From Cyanophora paradoxa (Eukaryota > Glaucocystophyceae > Cyanophorales > Cyanophoraceae): 64,000 nucleotides of DNA. Every line of letters starts with the position of its first letter. Positions within the stretch are counted from its first letter, which is position 1. This document shows, one piece after another, positions 12,131 through 22,721 of this stretch. The DNA lies in contig QPMI01000549.1 of NCBI GenBank assembly GCA_004431415.1, positions 62,001-126,000 of the forward strand, read 5' to 3'. The translations under genes were made by a program, and so were the position numbers. The notes beneath the pieces are model-generated. The model did not search any database. It had not been told where the DNA came from and saw only the letters and a program-made list of their open reading frames with translations.

Positions 12131-14311
12131 CTACAGGCCGGCCGGGGCGAGCAGGATGAGGACCTCGGTCGCCTTGTCGCGCCAGCGGCGGAACGTCTCC
12201 GGCCTCAGCCCCGCCCGCACCTCGACCTACCCCGCCGTCGTGATCAGATCTAGATGGGGCGGGGCGGGGCGGGGCGAGGCGGGGCGGGGCCGGGCAGGGC
12301 AAACCTTGCCGTCATCGCCGCAAAAGAGGGAGACGAGGAGGCGGTGGCCGGCGGGGGGCGGCCCAACGCGCGGGTGCGCGGCGGCGGCCGCCAGCAGCGC
12401 CTCCGCCGTGGCGCAGGCCGACACAGCGAGAGCCACGTCCACGGCCGCCGCCGGCGCCCCGAGCCGGTAGAAGCGCCCCGGCAGCGCCGCCGGAGCTTCA
12501 AGGGCCGCCTCGCGATCGAGATCTAGATCTGCGGCGAGGGCTCGCGAACGGGGCAGCGGGGCGGGCGGCGGGAGGGAAGCGGCGCGGAAACGGCCGCAGG
12601 CGCACCGGGGAGGCCTGTATACGTAGCTGGGTCGTCAACGTCGATCGGCGGAGGGTGGGTCGCCCGCACGTCGACGTCGACGTCGCCGCCGGCGCCGTCT
12701 TCGCGCTTGACCAAGCTCGAGATATCGATCGGTGCCCCCGCGCTCGGCCCGCCGTTGAAACGACCGCCGGCGTCGGCGTCGGCGCCGCTGCTGGCGCTGG
12801 CCGCGGAGCTCGAGCCACCGCCGCTGCCGCCGCTGCCGACGCTTTTCGTAATGCTGCCGCTTCCAGCGTCGCGGCTGGAGCCAACGCCGTCACCGCTGCT
12901 GGCCATGGAACCAGCGCCGGCGCCGCTGCTGGAGCCGCCGCCGCCGCTGCTGCTAGCGCTGATGCCGACGCTTGTTTCGCTGCTGCTGCTGCCGGCGCTC
13001 TTTTCGCTGCTGTTGCTGCCCCGGGCACTCGCTTCGCTACGTATACCTGCACCAGCCGGCGCCGCACCGCTGCTGCTGCCGCCGCTGCTTCTAGCGCCCG
13101 CTTCGCTGCTGCTGCTGCCTCTGGCGCTGGAGCTCGCGGCGCTGCTGCTGACTGTGCCGGCCGCGTCCGCGGCCGCCGGCGCCGCGGCGACCGGGAGGAG
13201 GTCGGGGCGGAGGCCGGCGACCATCATCCAGAGGCGCGAGCGGTAGCGGACGGTGAGGGTGCAAAGGCGATCGCTGGGGTTGGCGGTGTATTTCGAGAAT
13301 ATCAAGGGGGTTTTGTTGGCGAGCGATGTGTGTGTGTCGACGGACGCGAGCCCTCCAAGAATCTTCGCCCGTTTCCTCGCCTGCTCCTGCTGTTCCTCAG
13401 CCCGCTTCCCGAGCTCGAGCTGCTTATCATCGGCCCCCTTCTTCGGCTGCTGTTGTCCAGCTGCATTCGGATTCGGGCGAGCTTTCGGCACGGCCTTCAT
13501 GAACCCTACTTGGAAGCTGCCGGGCTTTGCTGAGGATGCCGAGCTTGACGAAGATGCCGAGACAAAATTCGAAGCGCTGCCCATCATCTCCAGCTCTGAA
13601 TCCAGCACTTCAAACACGAAGGGGTTCTCTTTCTCTCCCGATTCACGCAGGTCGCCAAGAATGATGCAGCGCTTTCCTGCGTCAAATATTTTCGTGTGCC
13701 TTCGCAGCGGGCTCTGGGCATTTGCAACTGTGAGGGTGGGCGACAGCGAAAATGAATCGCGACGAGGACGAGTCACGCACGATGAAGACGGTGAATTTAT
13801 TTGTTTCTGAAGCAATGGCCTTCAACGGTCCGAAGTGCTCCTCTACCACGACGGCGAAGCGGCGGCCCGGCTGCGCCTCGATGTAGAAGCCTGCGCGCCG
13901 CTTAAGCACGCAAGCCTTGCAATTGCGCGCCGACAATTGCAAGCGGAAAAAAGCTCATGAGCACCCGGCTCGACGCGCTCGCGAAAGACCTCCTTGCCGC
14001 ACAGCGGCGAGCCAGATGTGATGTAATACATATCCGCAGGAGCGTAGGAGGCCGGTTTCGCGGGTCGGTGTTGACGAAGACTCGCGCGGAGAACTGGCTC
14101 GACGCAGGCCGGGGCGGATTAATGGTCAAAGCTGCCGCCGCCCCATCGGCCTCGAGCAGCGCCGGGTCGAAGATGCAGTGCCCGCGCTGCCCCGCGGCTG
14201 CCGCATCACGGCACTGCCTGCACGGCCAGGGCGCTTGTGAGATGCGATCGTTCCAGGCCTAGGGTGAGCGCTCAAGCTTCGCTCACTTCGTGATTGCGTC
14301 GTAGATTTCAT
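12131..14311 (-). CDS. Array family copy B (Cys-motif/FYIEAQPGRRF family), two frame breaks
   Basis: Unknown function. It has the same four-exon plan as B' (17852-20026), to which it is near-identical. Exon 1 holds CRQCRDAAAAGQRGHCIFDP. A GT-AG intron (gtgctcatgag to gcgcag) leads to FYIEAQPGRRFAVVVEEHFG. A second intron leads to SPLRRHTKIFDAGKRCIILG, NPFVFEVLDSELE, KPGSFQVGF, RKRAKILGGLASVD and LWMMVAGLRPDLLP, then long Ser-rich sequence and SLVKREDGAG. Exon 4 holds ALAVSACATAEALLAAAAAH and ends ILLAPAGL followed by TAG. Compared with B', it lacks one G at about 14226 (cacggcc against cacgggcc) and one at about 14066 (gcgggtcgg against gcggggtcgg). Both changes break exon 1. They could be real inactivation or homopolymer sequencing errors. 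Confidence 0.62.
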
Positions 14312-15060
14312 CGGCCGAAATCGAAGGCTGCATTAATTCTGCAGCTGCAAACATGCGGCTGCGGGCGGATGCGAAAAATGGCCGTCAGCACGCGAAATTC
14401 GAAATCGCCCGCAAAACTTCTTCAATTTGAGATGGAGACTCGATCGGCGACCGTGAACGCGCGCGGACCTCACGCGGCAATTGCAACGTGATCGATGCCG
14501 CCGGCCGGAACCTAGGACCGCTGATCGTGAGCTAGGGGGATTCCAAAATCTTGAAGGGAGATATCGAGATTAATATTCGCTCAATTTTACGGGGACCTTA
14601 ATTTTTTTAAATTGCGAGATGATTTGAATCGATTTTAGAATTCAATGATTTATAATTAGCTATAGATATAATATATACAAGGGGCACAGAGAGGAGCCCG
14701 AGGTGAGAGGAGACACCGACGAGAGTAACAAGGAACTTAATTCGGGTTGCAGGTGCCCAGCTGCCAGGCCTGGAGCGCTTAAGCTATGCAAAGCTAGCAA
14801 TGACGCCGCCAGACTACTGCAGCTGTATACGTAATGTGGCCAATTGCAAATCTAGAGTGCCTGGCCATGGCCACGGGCTCTGATCCGATTACATCGATTG
14901 TGAAGCTTGCAATTGGGATAAGCTTTATATATGCATTAAGGATCATCATCGGATGACGAATTGAAGGACTCCGGATCCGGGCTGACGCGGTAATGATATC
15001 GATATATATAAATAAAATTGAGGAGTGGCGTAAAGGGAATTCGAAGCGGGGTATCGGCTT
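14312..15060. other. AT-richer spacer between copies B and C
   Basis: No gene is visible. The stretch 14520-14700 is AT-rich for this window (taattttttt, gatataatatatac). 14760-14990 has many short palindromes (cttaag, ggccatggcc, tatatgcat). The same spacer recurs at 20027-20772 with a few single-base indels. It probably holds the promoter of copy B, which is transcribed leftward. Confidence 0.5.
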
Positions 15061-15781
15061 CTACAGGCCGGCCGGGGCGAGCAGGATGAGGACCTCGGTC
15101 GCCCTGTCGCGCCAGCGGCGGAACGTCTCCAGCCCCAGCCCCGCCCGCACCTCCACCTGCCCCGCCGCCGCGTCAGCTGGGGCCGGGGCCGGGGCGGGGC
15201 GGAGCACAGCGGGGCGGGCCTTGCCGTCCTCGCCGCAGATCTAGAGGAGGGAGACGAGGAGGCGGTGGCCGGCGGGGGGCGGCCCGACGCGCGGGTGCGC
15301 GGCGGCGGCGGCCAGCAGCGCCTCCGCCGAGGCGCAGGCCGCCGCGTCGAGCGCCACGTCCACAGCCGGCGCCCCGGGCCGGAGGAAGCGCCCGGGGAGC
15401 CCCGCCGCCGCCCCGGCTGCCGCCCCGAGGTCGTCCTCCTCCGCCGTGAGGTCTGCGGCGGTGACTCAGGCCAGGCCAAAGCTCCGCAGTTCGGGAAAGA
15501 TTTAGATGAAGCGGAGCGGGCGGGAGGACAGAGGCGCGCGCACCGATGGGATCGGGGAGGGCGTCGAGGTCGATGGGCGGCGGGGGCACCACCAGCACGT
15601 CGTCCTCTTCGAAGCAGAACGATTTGGAGGCCGCCGCCCCCGCGCCCCGCGCACGCTCGTGGCTGGAGCCGACCCCGCTGCAAGAGCCGCCGCGATCGCG
15701 ACCGCTGCTGCTGGAGCTTGAGCCACAGCCGCCGCCGCGGCTGGGGCCGCTTGCGCTGGCGCCTCTGCCGCTGGGGCTCGC

Positions 15782-15816
<35 letters not shown>

Positions 15817-17059
15817 TCGCACTGCCGATCGGGCTCGCGATCGCGATCGGTGCGCTGCTGCTGCTTGCGCTCGCGGGGCCTCTGGATCCTCCGCCGCGGC
15901 GACGCCCGGGACGAGGTCGGGCGGAGGCCGGCCACCATCATCCAGAGGCGCGAGCGGTAGCGGACGGTGAGGGTGCAGAGGCGGCCGCCGGCCTTGAACT
16001 GCGATGTCGCAGGCCCCTTCGAGGTCAAGGAGGCGAGCGACTCCTCGGATCGACCGCCGCGACCCCGCCGAGGCTCTTTGCCCGCTTCCGCAGGAGCTCG
16101 CGATCGGCCCCGGCTGCAGCCGCCTGCTCCTGCTGCTCCTTCGCCCGCCGCTTCCGTCCGCGCTGCTGATGCTGGCCACGTTTCCACTCGGCCTTGCTGA
16201 AGATGACGTCGAAGCTGCCGGCCGCTGCAGCTGCAGCCGCAGGCGCCGAGGCCGAGGCAGAACTCGCCGCGAGATCGGCGTCTAGCGAGCGGAAGACGAA
16301 AGGGTTATAGCCCTCGCCGGAATCGTCCAGCTCGCCAAGAATGATGGTGCGCTGCCCTGCCTTGATCGTTCGCCCGAGCCGCCGCAGCGGTTGCTGGGCG
16401 AATTTGATTCGATCAGCGGGAGAAGACAAAGCAAGGGATCGGAAGACGAATATATTGATGCTGAACGCACAATTTTCACGGAATACGCGTTCGCATTATT
16501 CTTTCTCCGATCTTCGCGCTCCGCTTCCGATTCGAAGTCGAAGACATTCGCATCGGATGAACCCTTATAATCATGATCAGACCCCTCCTGCGGCCCGAAG
16601 TGCTCCTCCGCCACGACGGCGAAGCGACGGCCCGGCTGCGCCTCGATGTAGAAGCCTGCGCGCTGCATGAGAACGCGAGCGCCACTCGCTGCCAGGCGCG
16701 AACGGGCTCACCCGGCTCGACGCGCTCGCGGAAGACCTCCTTGTCGCACAGCGGCGAGCCGGGAGGGACGTAGAACACGTCCGCGGGAGCGTAGGAGACC
16801 GGTTTCGCGGGGTCGGTGTTAACGAAGACTCGCGCGGAGAACTGGCTCGACGCAGGCCGCGGCGGGTTGATGGCGAAGATTGCGGCCGCTCCATCGGCGG
16901 CGAGCAGCGCCGGGTCGAACATGCAGTGCCCGCGCTGCCCCACGGCCGCCGCATCGCGGCACTGACTGCACGAGGCGTGTGGGTGAAATACGATTTTTCC
17001 ATGGAGAGCTTAAGCGCCGCAGCGCGTCGCTCACTTAGCGATTTCGTCGTAGATTTCAT
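15061..17059 (-). CDS. Array family copy C, chimeric (A-type exon 1, C'-type body)
   Basis: Unknown function. Exon 1 contains CSQCRDAAAVGQRGHC and PPGSPLCDKEVFRERVEP, almost identical to copy A. From exon 2 onward it matches copy C': FYIEAQPGRRFAVVAEEHFG, a longer insert DHDYKGSSDANVFDFESEAE, then QPLRRLGRTIKAGQRTIILG, NPFVFRSLDAD, AGSFDVIFSKAEW, LLRKRAKSLGGVAAVD, LWMMVAGLRPDLVPG, a poly-Ser run from (CTG)n on the plus strand, and EEDDVLVVPPPPIDLDALP. Exon 4 ends ILLAPAGL followed by TAG. Odd points: the ATG at 17059 is one base out of frame with the Cys motif, a G is missing at about 15907 (gtcgggcgg against gtcggggcgg in C'), and exon 4 has a 6-bp atctag insertion at about 15238-15243 that creates an in-frame TAG. 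The crossover that made it lies near 16630-16680. Confidence 0.6.
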
Positions 17060-17401
17060 CGAGTGAAATCAAAGGCGGCATTTCGCATGAATCTGCGGGC
17101 GGGCGCGAAAACTGACGAGCCCCGACTTGGTTCGCCGGCGAGCCCCGTAGGCCTTTTAAATCGGTCGCAGACCTTCCGAAATGCGTCGGGCACGCGGGCG
17201 CGTGCTTGCAATTGGGCTTCGGGAGCTACGAGTTCGAGATAATTTCTTCTGCAGGGTACAGCGCGAAAAAGGGGGACGAATGGAGGGGGGAGGAGGGGGG
17301 GGAAGGGGGGCGCTCCGGCCTGCAGCGAAAGCTCAGGCCTGGGCCTCGCGGAGCGGCTGCAGGCAGCGCATGCGCGCGAAGCCCCGCCTCGGCATCGGCC
17401 C

Positions 17402-17575
17402 CGGGCGCGCAGACGCGCCTCTCGGGCGGATGCTATGCTGGAGGCGGAGGAGCGGCAGCGCGCCGCGCAGCCCGAGGGCAGGCCCGAGGGCTCCTCTTCG
17501 CGCCCCCGGCCCCCTCCCCAGGTAGCCCCGCCCCGGCCCCGGCCCGGCCCCGGCCCGTGCATCCGGGAATGCATT
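17402..17575 (+). pseudogene. Short SFI1-like 3'-end fragment (duplicate of that at 11.7 kb)
   Basis: Sister copy of 11680-11860, produced by tandem duplication I. It keeps cgcctctcgggcggatgct and the Pro-rich end with TAG, and differs from its sister by shorter G and C runs (for example ctcgggcgg against ctcggggcgg). It is convergent with copy B'. Confidence 0.75.
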
Positions 17576-17851
17576 GAGAGCTTGAGGCGACATCGATACG
17601 CCGGAAAACGGTTTAATTTGACGTGGTTTAATTTGAAGGTTCTAGGTTCAGCCGAGCGGATCCGGAAGCTTAAGTCGAGGGGCGGGAGAGGAGAGAGGGC
17701 GGAGCTCGAGGGCCTCGTCTGTCTGCAGCTGGCCATGCACGTGGGCCGCTACGAGCTCGAGCTCGAGCTCGAGGGAGAAAGCAGCGAAAGGACGAGGGAG
17801 AAAGCAGCGGAAGGAAGGACGCAGGCGGAAAGGAACGAGAGGGCTCGGCTT

Positions 17852-20026
17852 CTACAGGCCGGCCGGGGCGAGCAGGATGAGGACCTCGGTCGCCTTGTCG
17901 CGCCAGCGGCGGAACGTCTCCGGCCTCAGCCCCGCCGCACCTCGACCTACCCCGCCGTCGTGATCAGATCTAGATGGGGCGGGCGGGGCGGGCGAGGCGG
18001 GGCGGGCCGGCAGGGCAAACCTTGCCGTCATCGCCGCAAAAGAGGGAGACGAGGAGGCGGTGGCCGGCGGGGGCGGCCCAACGCGCGGGTGCGCGGCGGC
18101 GGCCGCCAGCAGCGCCTCCGCCGTGGCGCAGGCCGACACAGCGAGAGCCACGTCCACGGCCGCCGCCGGCGCCCCGAGCCGGTAGAAGCGCCCCGGCAGC
18201 GCCGCCGGAGCTTCAAGGGCCGCCTCGCGATCGAGATCTAGATCTGCGGCGAGGGCTCGCGAACGGGGCAGCGGGGCGGGCGGCGGGAGGGAAGCGGCGC
18301 GGAAACGGCCGCAGGCGCACCGGGGAGGCCTGTATACGTAGCTGGGTCGTCAACGTCGATCGGCGGAGGGTGGGTCGCCCGCACGTCGACGTCGACGTCG
18401 CCGCCGGCGCCGTCTTCGCGCTTGACCAAGCTCGAGATATCGATCGGTGCCCCCGCGCTCGGCCCGCCGTTGAAACGACCGCCGGCGTCGGCGTCGGCGC
18501 CGCTGCTGGCGCTGGCCGCGGAGCTCGAGCCACCGCCGCTGCCGCCGCTGCCGACGCTTTCGTAATGCTGCCGCTTCCAGCGTCGCGGCTGGAGCCAACG
18601 CCGTCACCGCTGCTGGCCATGGAACCAGCGCCGGCGCCGCTGCTGGAGCCGCCGCCGCCGCTGCTGCTAGCGCTGATGCCGACGCTTGTTTCGCTGCTGC
18701 TGCTGCCGGCGCTCTTTTCGCTGCTGTTGCTGCCCCGGGCACTCGCTTCGCTACGTATACCTGCACCAGCCGGCGCCGCACCGCTGCTGCTGCCGCCGCT
18801 GCTTCTAGCGCCCGCTTCGCTGCTGCTGCTGCCTCTGGCGCTGGAGCTCGCGGCGCTGCTGCTGACTGTGCCGGCCGCGTCCGCGGCCGCCGGCGCCGCG
18901 GCGACCGGGAGGAGGTCGGGCGGAGGCCGGCGACCATCATCCAGAGGCGCGAGCGGTAGCGGACGGTGAGGGTGCAAAGGCGATCGCTGGGGTTGGCGGT
19001 GTATTTCGAGAATATCAAGGGGGTTTTGTTGGCGAGCGATGTGTGTGTGTCGACGGACGCGAGCCCTCCAAGAATCTTCGCCCGTTTCCTCGCCTGCTCC
19101 TGCTGTTCCTCAGCCCGCTTCCCGAGCTCGAGCTGCTTATCATCGGCCCCCTTCTTCGGCTGCTGTTGTCCAGCTGCATTCGGATTCGGGCGAGCTTTCG
19201 GCACGGCCTTCATGAACCCTACTTGGAAGCTGCCGGGCTTTGCTGAGGATGCCGAGCTTGACGAAGATGCCGAGACAAAATTCGAAGCGCTGCCCATCAT
19301 CTCCAGCTCTGAATCCAGCACTTCAAACACGAAGGGGTTCTCTTTCTCTCCCGATTCACGCAGGTCGCCAAGAATGATGCAGCGCTTTCCTGCGTCAAAT
19401 ATTTTCGTGTGCCTTCGCAGCGGGCTCTGGGCATTTGCAACTGTGAGGGTGGGCGACAGCGAAAATGAATCGCGACGAGGACGAGTCACGCACGATGAAG
19501 ACGGTGAATTTATTTGTTTCTGAAGCAATGGCCTTCAACGGTCCGAAGTGCTCCTCTACCACGACGGCGAAGCGGCGGCCCGGCTGCGCCTCGATGTAGA
19601 AGCCTGCGCGCCGCTTAAGCACGCAAGCCTTGCAATTGCGCGCCGACAATTGCAAGCGGAAAAAAGCTCATGAGCACCCGGCTCGACGCGCTCGCGAAAG
19701 ACCTCCTTGCCGCACAGCGGCGAGCCAGATGTGATGTAATACATATCCGCAGGAGCGTAGGAGGCCGGTTTCGCGGGGTCGGTGTTGACGAAGACTCGCG
19801 CGGAGAACTGGCTCGACGCAGGCCGGGGCGGATTAATGGTCAAAGCTGCCGCCGCCCCATCGGCCTCGAGCAGCGCCGGGTCGAAGATGCAGTGCCCGCG
19901 CTGCCCCGCGGCTGCCGCATCACGGCACTGCCTGCACGGGCCAGGGCGCTTGTGAGATGCGATCGTTCCAGGCCTAGGGTGAGCGCTCAAGCTTCGCTCA
20001 CTTCGTGATTGCGTCGTAGATTTCAT
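17852..20026 (-). CDS. Array family copy B', the best-preserved B-type reading frame
   Basis: Function unknown; this is the clearest model of the family. Exon 1 (19678-20026) starts MKSTTQSRSERS, has the C-x2-C-x11-C motif CRQCRDAAAAGQRGHC and ends in ERVEPG. Intron 1 is 19604-19677 (GT-AG). Exon 2 (19494-19603) is FYIEAQPGRRFAVVVEEHFG to FTVFI. Intron 2 is 19427-19493. Exon 3 begins SPLRRHTKIFDAGKRCIILG, then NPFVFEVLDSELE, KPGSFQVGF, RKRAKILGGLASVD and LWMMVAGLRPDL, followed by Ser-rich low complexity and VKREDG. Exon 4 begins DLDLDREAALEAP and ends ILLAPAGL, TAG. The order ARVFV / FYIEAQPGRRF / AGKRCIILG / FVFEVLDSE / GSFQV recalls, from memory, the fungal DUF7918 domain; I am not sure of this. 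RKRAK could be a nuclear localisation signal. One G is missing at about 18920 relative to copy B, which shifts the frame in exon 3. Confidence 0.68.
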
Positions 20027-20772
20027 CGGCCGAAATCGAAGGCTGCATTAATTCTGCAGCTGCAAACATGCGGCTGCGGGCGGATGCGAAAAATGGCCGT
20101 CAGCACGCGAAATTCGAAATCGCCCGCAAAACTTCTTCAATTTGAGATGGAGACTCGATCGGCGACCGTGAACGCGCGCGGACCTCACGCGGCAATTGCA
20201 ACGTGATCGATGCCGCCGGCCGGAACCTAGGACCGCTGATCGTGAGCTAGGGGATTCCAAAATCTTGAAGGGAGATATCGAGATTAATATTCGCTCAATT
20301 TTACGGGACCTTAATTTTTTTAAATTGCGAGATGATTTGAATCGATTTTAGAATTCAATGATTTATAATTAGCTATAGATATAATATATACAAGGGGCAC
20401 AGAGAGGAGCCCGAGGTGAGAGGAGACACCGACGAGAGTAACAAGGAACTTAATTCGGGTTGCAGGTGCCCAGCTGCCAGGCCTGGAGCGCTTAAGCTAT
20501 GCAAAGCTAGCAATGACGCCGCCAGACTACTGCAGCTGTATACGTAATGTGGCCAATTGCAAATCTAGAGTGCCTGGCCATGGCCACGGCTCTGATCCGA
20601 TTACATCGATTGTGAAGCTTGCAATTGGGATAAGCTTTATATATGCATTAAGGATCATCATCGGATGACGAATTGAAGGACTCCGGATCCGGGCTGACGC
20701 GGTAATGATATCGATATATATAAATAAAATTGAGGAGTGGCGTAAAGGGAATTCGAAGCGGGGTATCGGCTT
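20027..20772. other. Spacer between B' and C' (copy of 14312-15060)
   Basis: A duplicate of the B-C spacer with several one-base deletions, for example gggacc for ggggacc near 20305 and cacggctc for cacgggctc near 20586. No gene is visible. Confidence 0.55.
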
Positions 20773-22721
20773 CTACAGGCCGGCCGGGGCGAGCAGGATG
20801 AGGACCTCGGTCGCCCTGTCGCGCCAGCGGCGGAACGTCTCCAGCCCCAGCCCCGCCCGCACCTCCACCTGCCCCGCCGCCGCGTCAGCTGGGGCCGGGC
20901 CGGGCGGGGCGGAGCACAGCGGGGCGGGCCTTGCCGTCCTCGCCGCAGATCTAGAGGAGGGAGACGAGGAGGCGGTGGCCGGCGGGGGGCGGCCCGACGC
21001 GCGGGTGCGCGGCGGCGGCGGCCAGCAGCGCCTCCGCCGAGGCGCAGGCCGCCGCGTCGAGCGCCACGTCCACAGCCGGCGCCCCGGGCCGGAGGAAGCG
21101 CCCGGGGAGCCCCGCCGCCGCCCCGGCTGCCGCCCCGAGGTCGTCCTCCTCCGCCGTGAGGTCTGCGGCGGTGACTCAGGCCAGGCCAAAGCTCCGCAGT
21201 TCGGGAAAGATTTAGATGAAGCGGAGCGGCGGGAGGACAGAGGCGCGCGCACCGATGGGATCGGGGAGGGCGTCGAGGTCGATGGGCGGCGGGGGCACCA
21301 CCAGCACGTCGTCCTCTTCGAAGCAGAACGATTTGGAGGCCGCCGCCCCCGCGCCCCGCGCACGCTCGTGGCTGGAGCCGACCCCGCTGCAAGAGCCGCC
21401 GCGATCGCGACCGCTGCTGCTGGAGCTTGAGCCACAGCCGCCGCCGCGGCTGGGGCCGCTTGCGCTGGCGCCTCTGCCGCTGGGGCTCGCTCCGCTGCTG
21501 CTGCTGCTGCTGCTGCTGCTTTTCGCACTGCCGATCGGGCTCGCGATCGCGATCGGTGCGCTGCTGCTGCTTGCGCTCGCGGGGGCCTCTGGATCCTCCG
21601 CCGCGGCGACGCCCGGGACGAGGTCGGGGCGGAGGCCGGCCACCATCATCCAGAGGCGCGAGCGGTAGCGGACGGTGAGGGTGCAGAGGCGGCCGCCGGC
21701 CTTGAACTGCGATGTCGCAGGCCCCTTCGAGGTCAAGGAGGCGAGCGACTCCTCGGGATCGACCGCCGCGACCCCGCCGAGGCTCTTTGCCCGCTTCCGC
21801 AGGAGCTCGCGATCGGCCCCGGCTGCAGCCGCCTGCTCCTGCTGCTCCTTCGCCCGCCGCTTCCGTCCGCGCTGCTGATGCTGGCCACGTTTCCACTCGG
21901 CCTTGCTGAAGATGACGTCGAAGCTGCCGGCCGCTGCAGCTGCAGCCGCAGGCGCCGAGGCCGAGGCAGAACTCGCCGCGAGATCGGCGTCTAGCGAGCG
22001 GAAGACGAAAGGGTTATAGCCCTCGCCGGAATCGTCCAGCTCGCCAAGAATGATGGTGCGCTGCCCTGCCTTGATCGTTCGCCCGAGCCGCCGCAGCGGT
22101 TGCTGGGCGAATTTGATTCGATCAGCGGGAGAAGACAAAGCAAGGGATCGGAAGACGAATATATTGATGCTGAACGCACAATTTTCACGGAATACGCGTT
22201 CGCATTATTCTTTCTCCGATCTTCGCGCTCCGCTTCCGATTCGAAGTCGAAGACATTCGCATCGGATGAACCCTTATAATCATGATCAGACCCCTCCTGC
22301 GGCCCGAAGTGCTCCTCCGCCACGACGGCGAAGCGACGGCCCGGCTGCGCCTCGATGTAGAAGCCTGCGCGCTGCATGAGAACGCGAGCCTCGCGCGCTG
22401 CCAGGCGCGAGCGGGCTCACCCGGCTCGACCCGCTCGCGGAAGACCTCCTTGCCGCACAGCGGCGAGCCGGAAGGGACGCAGAACACGTCCACGGGGGCG
22501 TAGGAGACCGGTTTCGCGGGGTCGGTGTTAACGAAGACTCGCGCGGAGAACTGGCTCGACGCAGGCCGGGGCGGGTTGATGGCGAAGGTTGCGGCCGCCT
22601 CATCGGCCTCGAGCAGCGCCGGGTCGAAGATGCAGTGCCCGCGCTGCCCCGCGACCGCCGCATTGCGGCACTGCCTGCACGCGCGCGCGCGGCGCCCATT
22701 GAGCACGCGGTGATTGAACAA
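20773..22721 (-). CDS. Array family copy C'
   Basis: Unknown function. The ATG at 22721 is in frame: MFNHRVLNGRRARACRQC, then NAAVAGQRGHCIFDP. Exon 1 ends ERVEPG before a GT-AG intron of about 53 nt. Exon 2 has FYIEAQPGRRFAVVAEEHFG and ANVFDFESEAEREDRRKN. Exon 3 starts QPLRRLGRTIKAGQRTIILG and includes NPFVFRSLDAD, GSFDVIFSKAEW, LLRKRAKSLGGVAAVD, LWMMVAGLRPDLVPG, a poly-Ser tract, FCFEEDDVLVVPPPPIDLDA and the intron-3 donor gtgcgc. Exon 4 starts DLTAEEDDLGAAAG and ends ILLAPAGL, TAG. EEDD-VLVV looks like an acidic-flanked SUMO-interacting motif, but this is a short-motif guess. A 6-bp atctag insertion near 20948-20953 puts a TAG in exon 4, as in copy C. Exon 1 differs clearly from copies A and C, which shows it is the ancestral C-type exon. 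Confidence 0.68.

Larger units (their letters stand above)
10940..16659. repeat. Tandem duplication I, left unit (about 5.7 kb)
   Basis: Near-identical to 16660-22370, with an offset of about 5729 bp at the left falling to 5709 bp at the right through small indels. The unit holds exon 1 of copy A, an SFI1-like fragment, all of copy B, the B-C spacer and the 3' part of copy C. The inferred break lies in exon 2/intron 1 of the family gene: copies A, C and C' agree there, then C follows A on one side and C' on the other. Confidence 0.88.
16660..22370. repeat. Tandem duplication I, right unit (about 5.7 kb)
   Basis: Near-identical partner of 10940-16659. It contains exon 1 of copy C, an SFI1-like fragment, copy B', the spacer and the body of copy C'. 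Differences are mostly one-base changes in G, C or T runs plus one CTG unit (nine in C, eight in C'). So few substitutions point to a recent event or to ongoing gene conversion. Confidence 0.88.

Noticed and set aside
12655-13533. Long plus-strand open frames rich in Leu/Ala/Pro (also at 15546-16169, 18966-19523 and 21216-21668)
   Set aside because: They are the reverse complement of the Ser-rich exon 3 of the minus-strand array genes (CTG runs read as poly-Leu). They cross the conserved introns and have no recognisable domain.
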